This document shows, piece after piece, positions 19,351-31,106 of a DNA stretch of 64,000 nucleotides. Every line of letters starts with the position of its first letter. The stretch's first letter is position 1. This stretch comes from Spodoptera frugiperda (lineage: Eukaryota; Arthropoda; Insecta; Lepidoptera; Noctuidae). Under the pieces are notes generated by a model that made no database searches, was not told the DNA's origin, and was given only the letters and a program-made list of their open reading frames with translations. The stretch is from contig NC_064236.1 in the NCBI RefSeq assembly GCF_023101765.2, positions 19,494,993-19,558,992 on the forward strand. The letters are read 5' to 3'. A program made the position numbers and the translations under genes.

Positions 19351-20030
19351 GGTTAAAGGGTAAGTCGACCTAAATCCTTTAAGACGTGATAGTTTACATC
19401 ATTCCTGACTGATTTGACCATGGGACCCCATATCCCAAACTTAACCGTTTTCAAATTATCGGCATTTTAACTTTTTTGATAAAATTTCCCATTTTTTTGG
19501 CTGTTTCTCCCTTTTTTTGTCTATGGTGGCTAAATTTTGTTTTGTTTTTGCAATTTTGACAATTGTGTAATACCGATTAGTTGCTTTATTATTTTACCAA
19601 ACTAAAACTGTAAATATACTCAGTCACCAACTGAGTCGTAGTCAGACGATCGAAGGTTGAAAAAAATTATAAATTTGTGATAAGTTGTTTTTCTTTGTGG
19701 GATATTCAAAAAAAAGTCTCATGACAACTGTGCTGCATAATGTGCGTTAATTGAATATCTACAATTCTTCAGCTTTCTGATAAGGTATCATTCACGATAG
19801 GGAATAATTTGAATTCTTAGCCAAAACATCGATGAAGCCACTACAAGGTAGTAATAAGAATATCGATATTTAAGCTTCAAATTTAACTTGAGAATCTAGA
19901 TATACAAACGATAAAACAAACTGGTTCACATTTCATTTTCAGCAAGGGGTTTTAGGGAGTAGCTTTTTTTGACGTGGGGAATGAATCATCGAAACAATGA
20001 CTATCTCAGCGTAAAACACCTTGGTTGTAT
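19351..20030. other. non-coding stretch, nothing firm
   Basis: The segment from TACAGGGTTAAAGGGTAAGT (19345) through the CATGGGACCCCATATCCCAA block looks like transposon interior, but no matching end was found. The remainder is AT-rich with no reading frame. Confidence 0.4.
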
Positions 20031-20290
20031 TTCGAGGCGAGAGGGAGTGTCAGACTCTTACTGCTAAAAAGGACCCTGAATTCCTTTCCTGCTTTTCGAG
20101 CCTGAGCCCCGGTAAACCCGCTAGGTAGTCCGCGAGCTCCGAATAGGCATCAGGGCCTACTGGGCCCCATCTGTAGGTGCATCTGATTGCTCTTTGAGGC
20201 GCAAGCGCTACGTCGACCCGCACGTTCCCGGGTCTGGTTCTGCCCCAATCACGGGCGGTGAGAGAGTTCTCTAGAGCTGGGTATGCCCAT
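20031..20290 (-). repeat. R1-type LINE 3' tail, longer copy
   Basis: Plus-strand blocks GAGGGAGTGTCAGACTCTTA, CTTTTCGAGCCTGAGCCCCG, TAAACCCGCTAGGTAGTCCG, TACTGGGCCCCATCTGTAGG and GATTGCTCTTTGAGGCGC are the inverted 3' UTR of the R1 LINE. It extends upstream of the usual tails. The 123-codon minus-strand frame at 20050-20421 overlaps it and is a shadow of the UTR. Confidence 0.7.
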
Positions 20291-21323
20291 GGCCTATTCC
20301 ATACCATCAAGTGATCATTTTTCTCGCATTTTTGGGACAAATCCGCCACGAACTCCCACGCCGCTGCAACTCCTGTAAGCCAGAATCTACAGTAGATAGA
20401 ACTATGAAAACACTGAAACACTTAAGTCTAACGCGTCACAGGGACACGAATAACTGTGTGAGATTCCGCTACGAAATAAATCAGAATATACACCTCCAAT
20501 TTCATGAGAAAATTCTTGAGACATAACACAGTGGGTGTTTCCATGAACCATGTCTATTTGTCCACCTCTGCCTACCACTTGAGGGCATAGAAACATGATA
20601 TTATGTTACCAAACAGTCCTTGTTTACTCGTGTTAAAATATACTTCTAGATAAAACATATATCGTTGTGATATTCCATTCCAAGAACGTCAAAATATCGG
20701 CCCGAAATAGCACGCAAATGATAATTAAGATGGCTCTTGTTCAGGATTTCAGGAATGATAATAATTCTTATTTTTCCTAATAAATGAAAGTTTGAAAAAT
20801 AATAATTGTTTGGTTATATTATTGTTGGTAATACAATATTATAGAAGCACTAATTAGGTCTAATAAAGTTGTTGTTTACGCTGGAGGCTAATGTGAATTC
20901 TGTGGAATTATGACACGTGGATACAACAAGGTATCCTAACATTAGGTACTTTCCAACAGGCGATTTTACGACCTATTTTCAAAATATAAAGTTGAAAATT
21001 GAAAGAACAAATTTTGCAAAAAACGAAACCTTTACATGCGACTAAATCTTTGTACTATTTATATGCGATTTTAAACATTATTACCTTAAAAGTAAGATTG
21101 AAAGTCGATCAAAGTATCGTGGTATACTTTCATGTACTGTTGTCCGTTTGTAAAGTAAGTGGGTCGTCACGGTGTTGACGTGTAGTTATGTAGTTTAATG
21201 GTTATTATGCGCATGCGCAATTAACGTAGGTACTTATACATACGTCTGATTGTTACATTTATCGACAAGTTATTGGTTCATGTTAAGCATTGTTATCGTA
21301 ATGTATAGAGCAGATTAACTTTA
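20291..21323. other. non-coding stretch, nothing recognised
   Basis: No element ends or genes recognised; AT-rich beyond 20600. Confidence 0.45.
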
Positions 21324-21510
21324 AACGTTGCCCCACATTAGGATTTTCTCCTGTGTCGTGGGTGCGTTTACAAACATACAAGTTCACATGCACATGACAC
21401 CCAGACCCGAAACAACAATTTGTGGATCACACAAAGAGTTGCTCCGTGCGGGAATCGAACCCGCTACCCGTTGCGCGACAGCCAGTTGCCCAGCCACCGC
21501 GCCAACCGTA
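21324..21510 (-). repeat. SINE family B, full length
   Basis: Minus-strand copy with AACGTTGCCCCACATTAGGA, TTTTCTCCTGTGTCGTGGGT, CATGACACCCAGACCCGAAA, the inverted B-box GGGAATCGAACCCGCTACCC and GCCCAGCCACCGCGCCAACC on the plus strand. Confidence 0.8.
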
Positions 21511-21544
21511 ACTTTAAACACATTGTTATTTATTTGTTACCGTA

Positions 21545-21660
21545 TTTATTTTTAGCCGTGATCATCCCACTGCAGGGTAAAGGCCACCCTACCCTCCTCC
21601 CACAAGGCGAGAGGAGTCATTGGATGATTTTCCCCCTTACATAAAAAAACCTTCCACTCC
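21545..21660 (-). repeat. chimeric LINE 3' tail
   Basis: On the plus strand AGCCGTGATCATCCCACTGC, AGGGTAAAGGCC and ACCCTACCCTCCTCCCAC (inverse of the 11525/57550 tails) run straight into GAGAGGAGTCATTGGATGAT and TTTCCCCC (inverse R1 tail end). The join suggests template switching or nested insertion. Confidence 0.55.
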
Positions 21661-22041
21661 TCTCTGTGCAGAGCAATTCTTACCGTAGGTGTAAAATTCA
21701 TCCCGCCATCTGTACCTAATAGAAGGAAAACTTGTTTTGAAAAAAGTTTGACGTACATAACTATCAAATATCAAATGAAATATACAACCAGTCTTTTCTT
21801 CTAATAATAAGCAAAAATCGTTAAGCAAACCAACCTCACTATACTCGCGACATATCGTCCATTTTACGACCGAGAATAAACTCGCTAAAAATGGACGAGA
21901 ATTCGCGAGATTGGGGTTGCATTTCCTAACTGGGACCGATATAAACTGAATTTATATCGCGCGATATGAAGCCATGACACCTATCTCAAGTTCCAATTTC
22001 AGAATTTTATCTAGATTTAGATTATATTATATAATATGTCG

Positions 22042-22320
22042 AGACTGCCTCGTTGGCCGAGTGGTAGCAAGTGCAACTGTCGGGCAAATGGTATCGAGTT
22101 CGATTTCCAGGGCCTTCGAAATCAGTAGTAGATAGTAGATAGGTAGATAGTAGTAAATCAGTAGTCCGGAAATGTGCCAGGTATATCGCAATAGGCTCAC
22201 CACCTATTGCATGGAACTTATAACATAAACTGTGAAAAGTTGGTGTACATTGTACAGTGGCATTACGTGCCATGATGTGCATCTCTGCCTACCCCTACAG
22301 GGATGAAAAGCATGACGATA
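22042..22320 (+). repeat. SINE family A with internal microsatellite
   Basis: GACTGCCTCGTTGGCCGAGT, a worn B-box (GAGTTCGATTTCCAGGGCC), then an unusual (GTAGATA)n-like stretch at about 22123-22160 in place of the normal TTACTGGGC block, followed by GGAAATGTGCCAGGTATATC, AATAGGCTCACCACCTATTG and TGCATCTCTGCCTACCCCTA. Confidence 0.7.
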
Positions 22321-22680
22321 TAAAAAAAAATAGAATTAATTATTCTAGTAGCTACGAAGCCTTCAATAGAATTAGTCGATATCGCAGCGTTCGGCTGAAT
22401 AGACACTCCAACTATACTTGTACGCCTCGGCCTGCCAAGATTATTTCCTTAAGTCGTCCTTGAACTATATTCTAACTTCACGCTTGAACACACACCCCTA
22501 GCTGGGGCCTTGTAGACGGGATATAATTTTGGCCATCGACGGCCAATAAATCCTGGAAAAGAAAGCAAGAAAAACAGTTTATTTGCACCAAACAAAACTT
22601 GATATAAAATGCATCAGGGGATAGTTTTTGGCCTATACATTGATCTGTTGTCTTATTTATACATCTATCGTACATAGTAA

Positions 22681-22905
22681 GATTACCTCGTTGGTCGATT
22701 GGTCGCAAGTGCGATTGTCGGATGAGGAGTCTCGGGTTTGATTTCTGGGTCGGGCAAAGTATAATTGAGATTTATTCGGTTTTACAAAAATTTCTCAGTG
22801 TTAGCACGGAGTCTGTAAAAAGTGGGTGTACATTGTATAGCGACATCACGTGCCATAATGTGCACCTCTACTGAACCCTTCAGAGATAAAAAGGCGTGAC
22901 GTTGG
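22681..22905 (+). repeat. SINE family A
   Basis: GATTACCTCGTTGGTCGATT head, worn B-box (CGGGTTTGATTTCTGGGTCG), GGGCAAAGTATAA, CAGTGTTAGCACGGAGTCTG, TGGGTGTACATTGTATAGCG and CCATAATGTGCACCTCTACT. The middle TATGGCAATAGGCTC section is deleted. Confidence 0.75.
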
Positions 22906-23397
22906 TATCATAGCAAAACAATAAAATTAAATATCAACGGTTTTATCAGTTTAGCATACGATTGGGTGCTACAGTAACAGTCTTATTCTCATGGGAATTC
23001 AATACAAAATACCTTTGTTAGTACAGCTGTTCTAAATAGGGGACCTAAAATCTAATTACCTGCACAACAAGCTAGCTCAATCCCTTTAACTAATTTTCAA
23101 CTCTAACAGGTATGTCGTAATGTTGACAGTCTATTAACATGTTAGGGTAGCTTGACGTGCTATATGCACATTGAGGTGTAGTTATAATGTCTCCTAATGC
23201 CATAGTCATTAAGGTCATTATAGTACACGGAATCAATAACATTTGTGTATTTTCCCGTCAAAGGGATTGTAAGAAATGATCAATTATTTATTCGATACAA
23301 CTGTTTGTTTCCTTGCTGTCGTTTACAATTATCCAAAGCGGTTGTTAGTACCTTTTATTTAGGCTATGCAGCCATTTATTATTTTTTGTAATTGAAG
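22906..23397. other. non-coding stretch, nothing recognised
   Basis: No repeat family or reading frame recognised. Confidence 0.45.
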
Positions 23398-23431
23398 AAT
23401 TACGTACATACGTGATCGTATGTACGTAATT
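23398..23431. repeat. 34-bp perfect hairpin
   Basis: Arms AATTACGTACATACG (23398-23412) and its exact complement (23417-23431) around TGAT. It sits alone in AT-rich DNA, with no adjacent gene to regulate or terminate. Confidence 0.9.
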
Positions 23432-23557
23432 GTGAAAACTCCCCTTCGTTTGAAAGTATACACAGATATGATAATAACCTGCTTCTGATTAATAACATGA
23501 TTCCAGACTATAATCTAAGCTTGATTCTTTTTCCAGTTTTTTTTTTTTTTTTAAAAA

Positions 23558-23750
23558 AACGTTGCCCCACATTAGGATTTTCTCCTGTGTCGTGGGTGCG
23601 TTTACAAACATACAAGTTCACATACACATGACACCCAGACCCGAAACAACCATTTGTGGATCACACAAAGTGTTGCTCCGTGCGGGAATCGAACCCGCTA
23701 CCCGTTGCTCGGCAGCCAGTTGCCCAGCCACCGCACCAACCGTGCAGTCA
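23558..23750 (-). repeat. SINE family B, full length with poly-A
   Basis: A minus-strand copy very similar to 21324-21510. It is preceded on the plus strand by a T run (23537-23552) that is the poly-A tail of the minus-strand insertion, then AACGTTGCCCCACATTAGGA to CCACCGCACCAACCGTGCAG. The preserved tail suggests a comparatively young copy. Confidence 0.8.
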
Positions 23751-24871
23751 GCCGTTTTGACGTGATTGAGTAACGTATATACACAGAAACACATTATTGC
23801 ATTTATAATTTTATTAATAATGACTTTTACAGTTCAATAAACGTAGTGAAACACGGGAATAACTACATTTATTTGTAAATCTGTTCCAGCTGACTAGTTA
23901 GCTTGGTGCATCGTTAAGGCACTGCCTTCCATCCACTTCAATAAACGATTACAATTTATTAATAAACTTGCGATCTTTGATAACTTTTCTCGGTAACTAT
24001 ACCTTACAGGGTGTTATTGAATTCGTGATATTTTTCGAAGCTACAGCATTAGATCGAGCACCTAGTTTCTCTGACAGACAGACTGACGGACAATTCAATG
24101 AGACGTTTCAAAAGTGTCTAAAGTGACTTTGACTTGAACTAAGATACTAGTGCATTTTCACCAACCCTAAGCTTAGGCGAAATATAACGACATTTTGTTT
24201 TTTAATAATTATTAGTGACACAGTATATGTAAGGGTAGTTTAGGTGCTATGTCACGCTTAGTAGGTCTCGGCTTAGAGATGGTTTGCTGAAAATGAACAT
24301 TACCGTACAAATTTTTTTTTACATTTAATGGGTCGACGTTTGGCCGCTATCTCACCTGATGGTAAGTGATATATTATACTTTCTAATATTACAGTTTCAA
24401 AACTCAAACTTTATAGTATAGTGATAGTTAAAGTAAATGCAACTTTAATACCTACAACACACAACGCGACATTGATAGCGCGAGAACTACTTATATATCT
24501 ATGGGGTGAACTCTTTGATCTCATTGTCACGTCGAGGGGGTGACCGACCCATGCGGATTGGTAAATTGCTAACTTTGATAGTAGAACCATTTTAAATTTT
24601 CATCCGCAAACTATATTGAATACAACCTGTATAACCAACAACCCACTCAAATGAAAATCATGCTCCAAGTAGCGTCACATTTTAATGAAGTCACATCCGT
24701 ACCTAGAAATATTACTGGACCTCTGTTTGTACACTATTCATAGCGACGAGAGTTATCTTTAAGCTGTTAATTGGTATTTCCTTTTCTATGAACCTGTAAA
24801 ACAGTTGAACCTTATGATATTATATTTATTTACTTAGATATTGTTACGCTTTTATGTAGCAACATTGTGGT
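23751..24871. other. non-coding stretch
   Basis: Nothing recognised apart from a LINE-associated crumb GTTTGGCCGCTATCTCACCT followed by GATGGTAAGTGAT at about 24338-24370. Confidence 0.45.
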
Positions 24872-27374
24872 TTGCGAGGTTCCAAAGGTTTAAATTCTAT
24901 TTATAGGTATGATCCTCGAATAAGACTTTCAACTACTAATCAAAGTCAAAGTCAAAGTAGACCAGCAAAATGGAACCGTAAAACGCTCAACCAACAAGAA
25001 ATTCATATGCATCTATTATTTATTGAACCACACCTAACACATCCAAATCCACGTGTGATATAAATATGTATCGATGACAAATTAAAATCACTACAAGCCA
25101 ACCAATATTTCATGTTAAGCTTTACATAAAATTAAGAGAAATCGTCCCTGCAACGACCTGGCACAGGTGCACGATACAGCTTAGAAAATGACTAAGTACA
25201 CCACAAATTCTCGTCTAAAAGCTTTTGAGAATTAGTTAATGATTAATTCCTTAAAATCGGATCTGAAGGTAGCCACTGAACGGTGCAATTAGTGCTAAGT
25301 TCTCTATTTCTAAGTGTCTTGCACTTAAATGTGGTTAGTCACCTTGGTTTTGGTGGAAGTGGTGGAGCGTGGCTTCAATTTCAAGCCAAGCCGATTACAC
25401 TAGCTCGGATCGAGTATGAGAAGCGCTTCATAGGGGGTATAACGTCCGTATTAATCTATCGCGGATTTACTCCTGGTATATTCTTTAGATAAATTCTGTG
25501 CCTTAAGCTTTTGATGTGATGAGATCGAGTAGGATGATTGAAAATACTGCCTTGATAGAGTACCCTTGGTAGTCTTAAGTACTTTATAAAATGTGTCATG
25601 TATTTGTTTTGATATTAGTCTATTTATTTTATCCAGAATGTCAAACCTTTGTCACAGTGAGGTGGGGTGGAAAACTGTGTGCGATTCAGAAAGAGTACCA
25701 GTTTTAAATGTAATATCTTACAAAAATGTTTTTTTTTTTTATAAATATCTAACTAAGAACATATTGGTTTTAAGTTTTGTCAAAAAACCACAAGTAGAAC
25801 TTGTTTAAAGCCTAGCCTAGCCTCTTTTAACTTATAATAACCACAGTTGAAGTGTCACTAACAGGGAAACCGCTCTTGATTTACCAGCGAGCAGTGATTA
25901 CGGTAGCTATTGCTATAAATGTGTCAAACGAAGTGCCAATCTACTGGCATTGTTGTGGCACTAGTGGCAATCTAGGCACAGGGGGAGGGGGTTTTATGCC
26001 TGGAATCGGTAGGCAGTGTAATCAAGATAGCTGTGTAGGGAGGCATAGCAATATTGATTGGGATACCGTTACACAAAGTGAATGTAGATTGCAAATGATG
26101 TGCCTGTTACAGCTCGATATATTGTTTATCCTTGTTTTGCCTGCAATATCATGTAACGGTTTGCACCGATATATATACACTGTTCTTCTTTCTTTCGTAC
26201 ATTGTCTTACATCAATGAACATTGATGATTATTGCAAGTATCTTTTACTGTATTTTTTCTACTTATAAAATTCTTATTGTGGCAAATAGTACTTAGTTTT
26301 TTTTTTATGTAATAGAAGGTAAACAAGTAACGGATAATAAGATAGCTGAAGGCTCTTTTCTTAAAGGTTTGAAAGTAGTTTCGGTTCAGAAACTGCCGTG
26401 AACTCATCGGTCCACAGTTTTGCTGTGAAATGCAGAAAGTTACAAGAGTTGAAGAAAATAAAAAAGAAAAGCCTAATATGGCTTTGGCTGCCCCGAAACT
26501 CAAAAATACCTCTTGCTGTCAATCGTTTCACAAACATCAACAATATGAAAACCTTTAAACTCAAATAAATGTTTTAGAGCAAACACACTCGTATAGAAAC
26601 AGTACACAACCAACACAAAACAGCGTTTACAAATCAAACAGCGAAAAGTCGGTATAACAGCACATACACGCTTCTCAACAAAGAGCAGATATTTATATAT
26701 ATTCAATGCTTTGTGTTAAAGTACGAATAAAACAGCAAACGTACCGAGCCACAGTTTGCTTTATAACCACCTACTAAGCGAAAGGCAAACCCTCTCGCAT
26801 CGAATGCCAGTGGAAAATCCACAGCGTCCCACTATTTGCAAATTGGCACTTCATCAAATAACGTATGCGGGGAATATTTTTTTCTAAAAAGCATGACTCC
26901 CGGTTACTTTCGTTTCACGGATATATTTTTTAATCGCATCGTCCACCGTCGAGTTTGTTAACCAGATTGATGTTTCATTTTTGGTTTTTGGCGTTTTAAC
27001 TTTTGTATGCCATTTTGGATCGTGTAGATTTTGTGGATATTCGTCTGCACCGCCGATTTATGTAGGCAAATATGAATAAATGGATATAGACTAGCTCAAA
27101 TAAAAGTTTGAAGATTTTACTGCTTTCATGTTTGAAACTGACAGGATATCATGCTGACCAAAGGATTCTTTTCGTACGGAGAAGATTTGAGCATTAATCA
27201 CTACGCTTGCTCGGTACATGTTGGAGATTCCAAACTATTTATATTTTTTTATTTAGAAAGTACATATAACTCAAAAGTCATATTGATAGTTTCCAGGTTT
27301 CGGGTCAACACGATGTTTCACGACTGATACAAAAATAATAATAAAAAAAAAATTGGCAAGTTAAAATGTTATTT
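24872..27374. other. 2.5 kb non-coding stretch, no known element
   Basis: The longest stretch without a recognised repeat. Several open frames of 60-138 codons occur (for example 25852-26268 plus, 26207-26503 minus) but they overlap one another, have no domain and have biased Cys/Leu/Ile/Phe composition. A (TCAAAG)n run lies at 24941-24958. Confidence 0.45.
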
Positions 27375-27495
27375 TTTATAGAAAAGGGGCAAACGAGCAG
27401 ACGGATCACCCGACGGTAAGCGATCAGTGCCGCCCATGGACATTTACAACATTAGACGAATCACAAGTGCATTGCCGGCCTTTTAAAAATGAACA
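27375..27495 (+). repeat. LINE-associated repeat (GCAAACGAGCAGACGGATCACC block)
   Basis: AAAAGGGGCAAACGAGCAGA, CGGATCACCCGACGGTAAGC, GATCAGTGCCGCCCATGGAC and AAGTGCATTGCCGGCC form a block also seen in part at 16430-16520 and 6735-6800. The source element is unidentified. Confidence 0.55.
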
Positions 27496-27660
27496 CGCTC
27501 TTTGAAAGTTTCAAGGTGTCGTATCGGTTCGCAAATACCGCCGACGACAGTTATCCTGTCCTATTCAATTAAACTAATTTTGTTATATTTACAAATACTT
27601 CGTACTTTTTATGTTACGGACAAGTGATTAGGAAGCCAAAAATATGTCTTTGATAATATT

Positions 27661-27852
27661 TGCACGATTGGCGTGGTGGCAGGGCAACCGGCTGCCGCGC
27701 AACATGTAGCGGTTCGATTCTCGCACGGAACAACTCTTTGTGTGATCCTCAAATTGTTGTTTCGAGTATTGGTGTCATGTGCATGTTAAATTGTATTTTT
27801 GTAAACGCACCCACGATACAGGAGTAATCAATGAAAAGTGTGGGGCAATGTT
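27661..27852 (+). repeat. SINE family B
   Basis: TGCACGATTGGCGTGGTGGC head, B-box GCGGTTCGATTCTCGCACGG, TTGTGTGATCCTCAAATTGT, GGTGTCATGTGCATGTTAAA and GTGTGGGGCAATGTTTAAA. Several substitutions relative to the best copies. Confidence 0.75.
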
Positions 27853-28440
27853 TAAAAATGTTCTTTGAATTACCCGAAAACATTATCTGTCTCCACTGTT
27901 GAATAAAAGCATTAACAGAGGTTTGGAGTATTGTTTGACTTTTCAAGGACATTATCTATCAGGCTACATTAATCAAGGTGATACTGAAATTACTAATATC
28001 GGATAGGTGCCAAGTAAAGTTAGAAAATACATCAAGATTTTTATAACAAGCTTTATAGCGAGCAACTTCGTATCAAAATCCCTAAGCCATTTGATAATAA
28101 AGTCGGGTTTCACAAAAATAACAACGTCGACCGCAACGTGATTGACTTTCCGATCCCTGTAATCAAACTCCAATATTTTGCTGCGAATTTTTTAAAATCA
28201 CAAAACCAGTAGCCATGGTTTGTTCTTGCTCTGAGCATATTTGATTTCGTTATTTCGATTCGGTTTACAATCGTTAAAAATGCTGGTAAAACAAATATTG
28301 GTGGGATCAAAAAGAAACAATTGGAAGTAGAAACGAAAAGTCTTTGAAGCGTTTATTTTTTTTATTTTCCGACTTTTACAAGCGTATACAGCTTCGTTTG
28401 TTAGTAAAATGGTTAAATAAATACAAGAGTCGTTTTGAAA
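27853..28440. other. non-coding stretch, nothing recognised
   Basis: Overlapping minus-strand frames at 27973-28310 show no domain; no repeat family recognised. Confidence 0.4.
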
Positions 28441-28717
28441 ATACCGCTTCGTTGGTCAATTAGTGACAAGGGGGCTCGTTATACTGTAATACGAATGAAT
28501 AAAAGTAATACTTTTTTCGGTGTTTTGAAATTTTCTCAGTAGTAACACGGAGTCTGGGATTGTGCCCAGTATATGGTAATAGACTCATCCCCTATTACAT
28601 GAGACTTACGAGTATAACATAAATTGTGAAAATTGAGTGTACATTGTATAGCGGCATTACGTGCCGTAATGTGCACCTTTAATTGTCTACCCCTACGGGG
28701 TTAAAAACGTGACGTTG
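28441..28717 (+). repeat. SINE family A, head worn
   Basis: CTTCGTTGGTCAATTAGTGA replaces the normal head, and the B-box is largely lost. The body is good: GTAACACGGAGTCTGGGATT, TGCCCAGTATATGGTAATAG, TGTACATTGTATAGCGGCAT, TACGTGCCGTAATGTGCACC and CTACCCCTACGGGG. Confidence 0.75.
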
Positions 28718-29004
28718 CATGTTGTTTTCACAAAAGATTTTATTGATCCATAGAAGCTGCTAGACACTTCTCAAATGACGAAAAACAAGTAACCCATGTC
28801 TCATTAAACTAAATTAGGTATTTGTTTAATATTGTTCCTATGTAAATGAAGCTTCATATTCATATTCATTTATTTGCTTTCCACAATGTATATACAGTAC
28901 ATAGATGTTTTAGTCTTACAAGTAAAAGTAACAATTATGCACCCAGTTTGGGCACAGCAATTTTAAAGATACAAAAATTCAGGCTTAACATATAACATTT
29001 TTTA
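28718..29004. other. AT-rich spacer
   Basis: No gene or defined element recognised. The block GCACCCAGTTTGGGCACAGC at about 28937 may be transposon-derived. Confidence 0.4.
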
Positions 29005-29861
29005 TCTATACTAATATTATAAAGAGGTAAAGTTTGTATGTAATGGGTAATCTCTGGAACTAATGATCCAATCATATTTTTTTTGTACTGGTAGAAAGCT
29101 ACATTATTATACTACACGAATGTTTAGTATAATCAAAGCGGTGGTCGAGTCGCGCTTTGTTCATATTTTTTTAAGTCTGTGTAGTTTGTTTTCTAATAAA
29201 GAAACGAGTATACCTAAAACGAAATCGCAACTGTCCCGGCAGACATCACAGAGAAGAGCAGCTCAATTACGCCGTACGGAAGAATATGCTCCAGAAAATG
29301 AGCAGCGCCTCTCGAGAATCAAGCTCCGAGCGCTCACAGCGGCTCGCTAGCCAAAAAATATGAGTGCATCACGAGCCCGTGCTCGAGAAACTAGCGCTGA
29401 ACGTGCGCAACGTCTCGCTGATTTAAGGCAGTATGTCTCTGAAACGAGGTTTAGGGAGACTAGCGCTCAGCGCTCGCAGCGTCTAGCAACAGAAAGACAG
29501 CGAGCGGCTTCAGTCAGAGCACATAATCGGAATTTAGTATTGTATATAGAGAAGCATTAAATTAAATAGGTACCGAACTTGAACGTACGTTCGTTCGTTG
29601 GTACGTAATTGAAGCAGATTATAATTGAATGATATTTGACATAAATTATTTAATGGCATCATCGTACCGTTTCAACCCGAAGGTGCCGTAAAAGGCGACT
29701 AAGGAACTAAACTTGAACAGACAAGAGAATTTCGGTAATCTTTGAAATTACTAATCCGATTCCAAAAAATATTTTACTAATAGAGCGCTACAATAGCGCC
29801 GAGTGTGATCTTATGTTAAAACAAGAAATTTTCCGCGGACGAAGTCGCGGGCAAAAGCTAG
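29005..29861 (+). mobile_element. Helitron with remnant of the RepHel N-terminal region
   Basis: Starts TCTATACTAATATTATAAAG after an A and ends with the stem CCGCGGACGAAGTCGCGGG, CAAAAG and CTAG (29858-29861) before a T. Inside, frames at 29063-29350 and 29360-29560 encode Arg-rich repeats such as RETSAERAQRLADLRQ and RETSAQRSQRLATERQ. These resemble the repeated basic N-terminus of lepidopteran Helitron Rep/helicase proteins. A TAG at 29348-29350 separates the two frames and nothing of the Rep or helicase core follows, so this 857-bp copy is non-autonomous. Confidence 0.75.
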
Positions 29862-30245
29862 TTATTTATAATTAGCTTTCAGTGCGTTTAAGATTTAAAA
29901 CAATAACGGCCATAATACTCGATAGATAAAATTAATTAACTTATTAATAATTCCAAGCAAAACTTTATATAATTTCACCTTAATAATGTCACCGAAGTTT
30001 AAAACCGCTTTAAGTGGCCGATAAAGAAAACTTAAAAGTTTTATACTTTGAAACAGTATTAAAGAAAGACAAATTACTATATTATCTTACCTCTTTTAAA
30101 AACAACTTAAAAAAAATAAAAACCAAGTGGACCAACAAAAAAAGGCCAAGTGCGAGTCAGCCTCGTGTACAAAGGACCTTATAAAATGGTACATTTCATC
30201 TAACTAAAGTACCTATTTGTATATCATTAACTGAAATATACATAA
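29862..30245. other. AT-rich spacer between two Helitrons
   Basis: No gene or element recognised. Confidence 0.45.
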
Positions 30246-31083
30246 CTAGCGACCCGCCCCGGCTTCGCACGGGTGCAATGCTGATATACTAAATACGCTA
30301 CAGAAAAACTGTGAACGTTGTTTATAAAAAAACATAGCGGCCCGCTCCGGCTTTGCACGGGTTTAAAATATGTAACTCACTGAAAAAATGATAAAATCAA
30401 TCCAGTAGATTTGATTTATTCATTTACTGCCCGTAGCCCGCACGCGTTTTTGGAGTACTTAAAACAATTCCCCTGTCCTTATTTATAGGCACGCTGCCGC
30501 CGCGCCGCGTCGCCGTAAACGCTACGTTCCGCAATTTTTAAATCTGTACATCTTCAAAAATATTGATTTAAATCAGATGCTGTAAAAGGCCAAATAGATC
30601 TATGTATATTAAATCAACAATGTATTTAAGGTATTTAATTGGATAAGGATTAATGCTGTATTGGTTAAAATCGCTTCGAATATTAGTCATTATTTGTCGT
30701 AAAAAGTAAATGACAAAAAAATGTTATTGTGGGATATCCATAAGAGATAGACATATACCATCGCGGAGTTTTCTGTAGACCTTTTCATTGTGTACAATAC
30801 TTAGTACATTATTTTGATAAATCTCGTAGGATTCAGCCTGCGTTTGCAATGTAAGCGGAAAAAATGAAATTATTTGCGACATCACATTAGAAACCTCAAA
30901 AATAACAGTATTTGTCCACTATTTAATGGATGATATTATACATAAAAACCTTCCTCATGAGTTACTCTATCTATTAAAAAAACCGCATCAAAATCCGTTG
31001 CGTAGTTTTAAAGATTTAAGCGTTCATAGGGACATACAACACACATGACAGAAAAAGCGACTTTGTTTTATACTATGTAGTGA
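30246..31083 (-). mobile_element. non-autonomous Helitron with two stacked 3' ends
   Basis: On the minus strand the element starts TCACTACATAGTATAAAACA (31083) after an A, contains AAAGTCGCTTTTTCTGTC and AAATCTTTAAAACTACGCAA, and ends CCCGTGCGAAGCCGGGGCGG, GTCG, CTAG at 30246. A second, very similar hairpin block (on the plus strand AGCGGCCCGCTCCGGCTTTG at about 30334-30353) lies about 90 bp inside the first, suggesting a bypassed 3' terminator. 838 bp, with no coding frame. Confidence 0.75.
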
Positions 31084-31106
31084 TCTGTCATAAAACTTAC
31101 TGCGTT

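Noticed and set aside
20050..20421. 123-codon minus-strand frame
   Set aside because: Most of it (RWGPVGPDAYSELADYLAGL and LPGLRLEKQ) is the translated R1 3' UTR, which recurs in other tails.
21328..21644. Frames containing GIEPATRC and GNRTRYP, also seen at 14211, 18200, 23562 and 32249
   Set aside because: These are translations of the tRNA-derived SINE B-box region, recurring in every copy, not proteins.
25852..26268. 138-codon open frame on the plus strand
   Set aside because: No domain, overlapping frames on the other strand and a Cys/Leu-biased composition. Not convincing as a gene without transcript or homology evidence.
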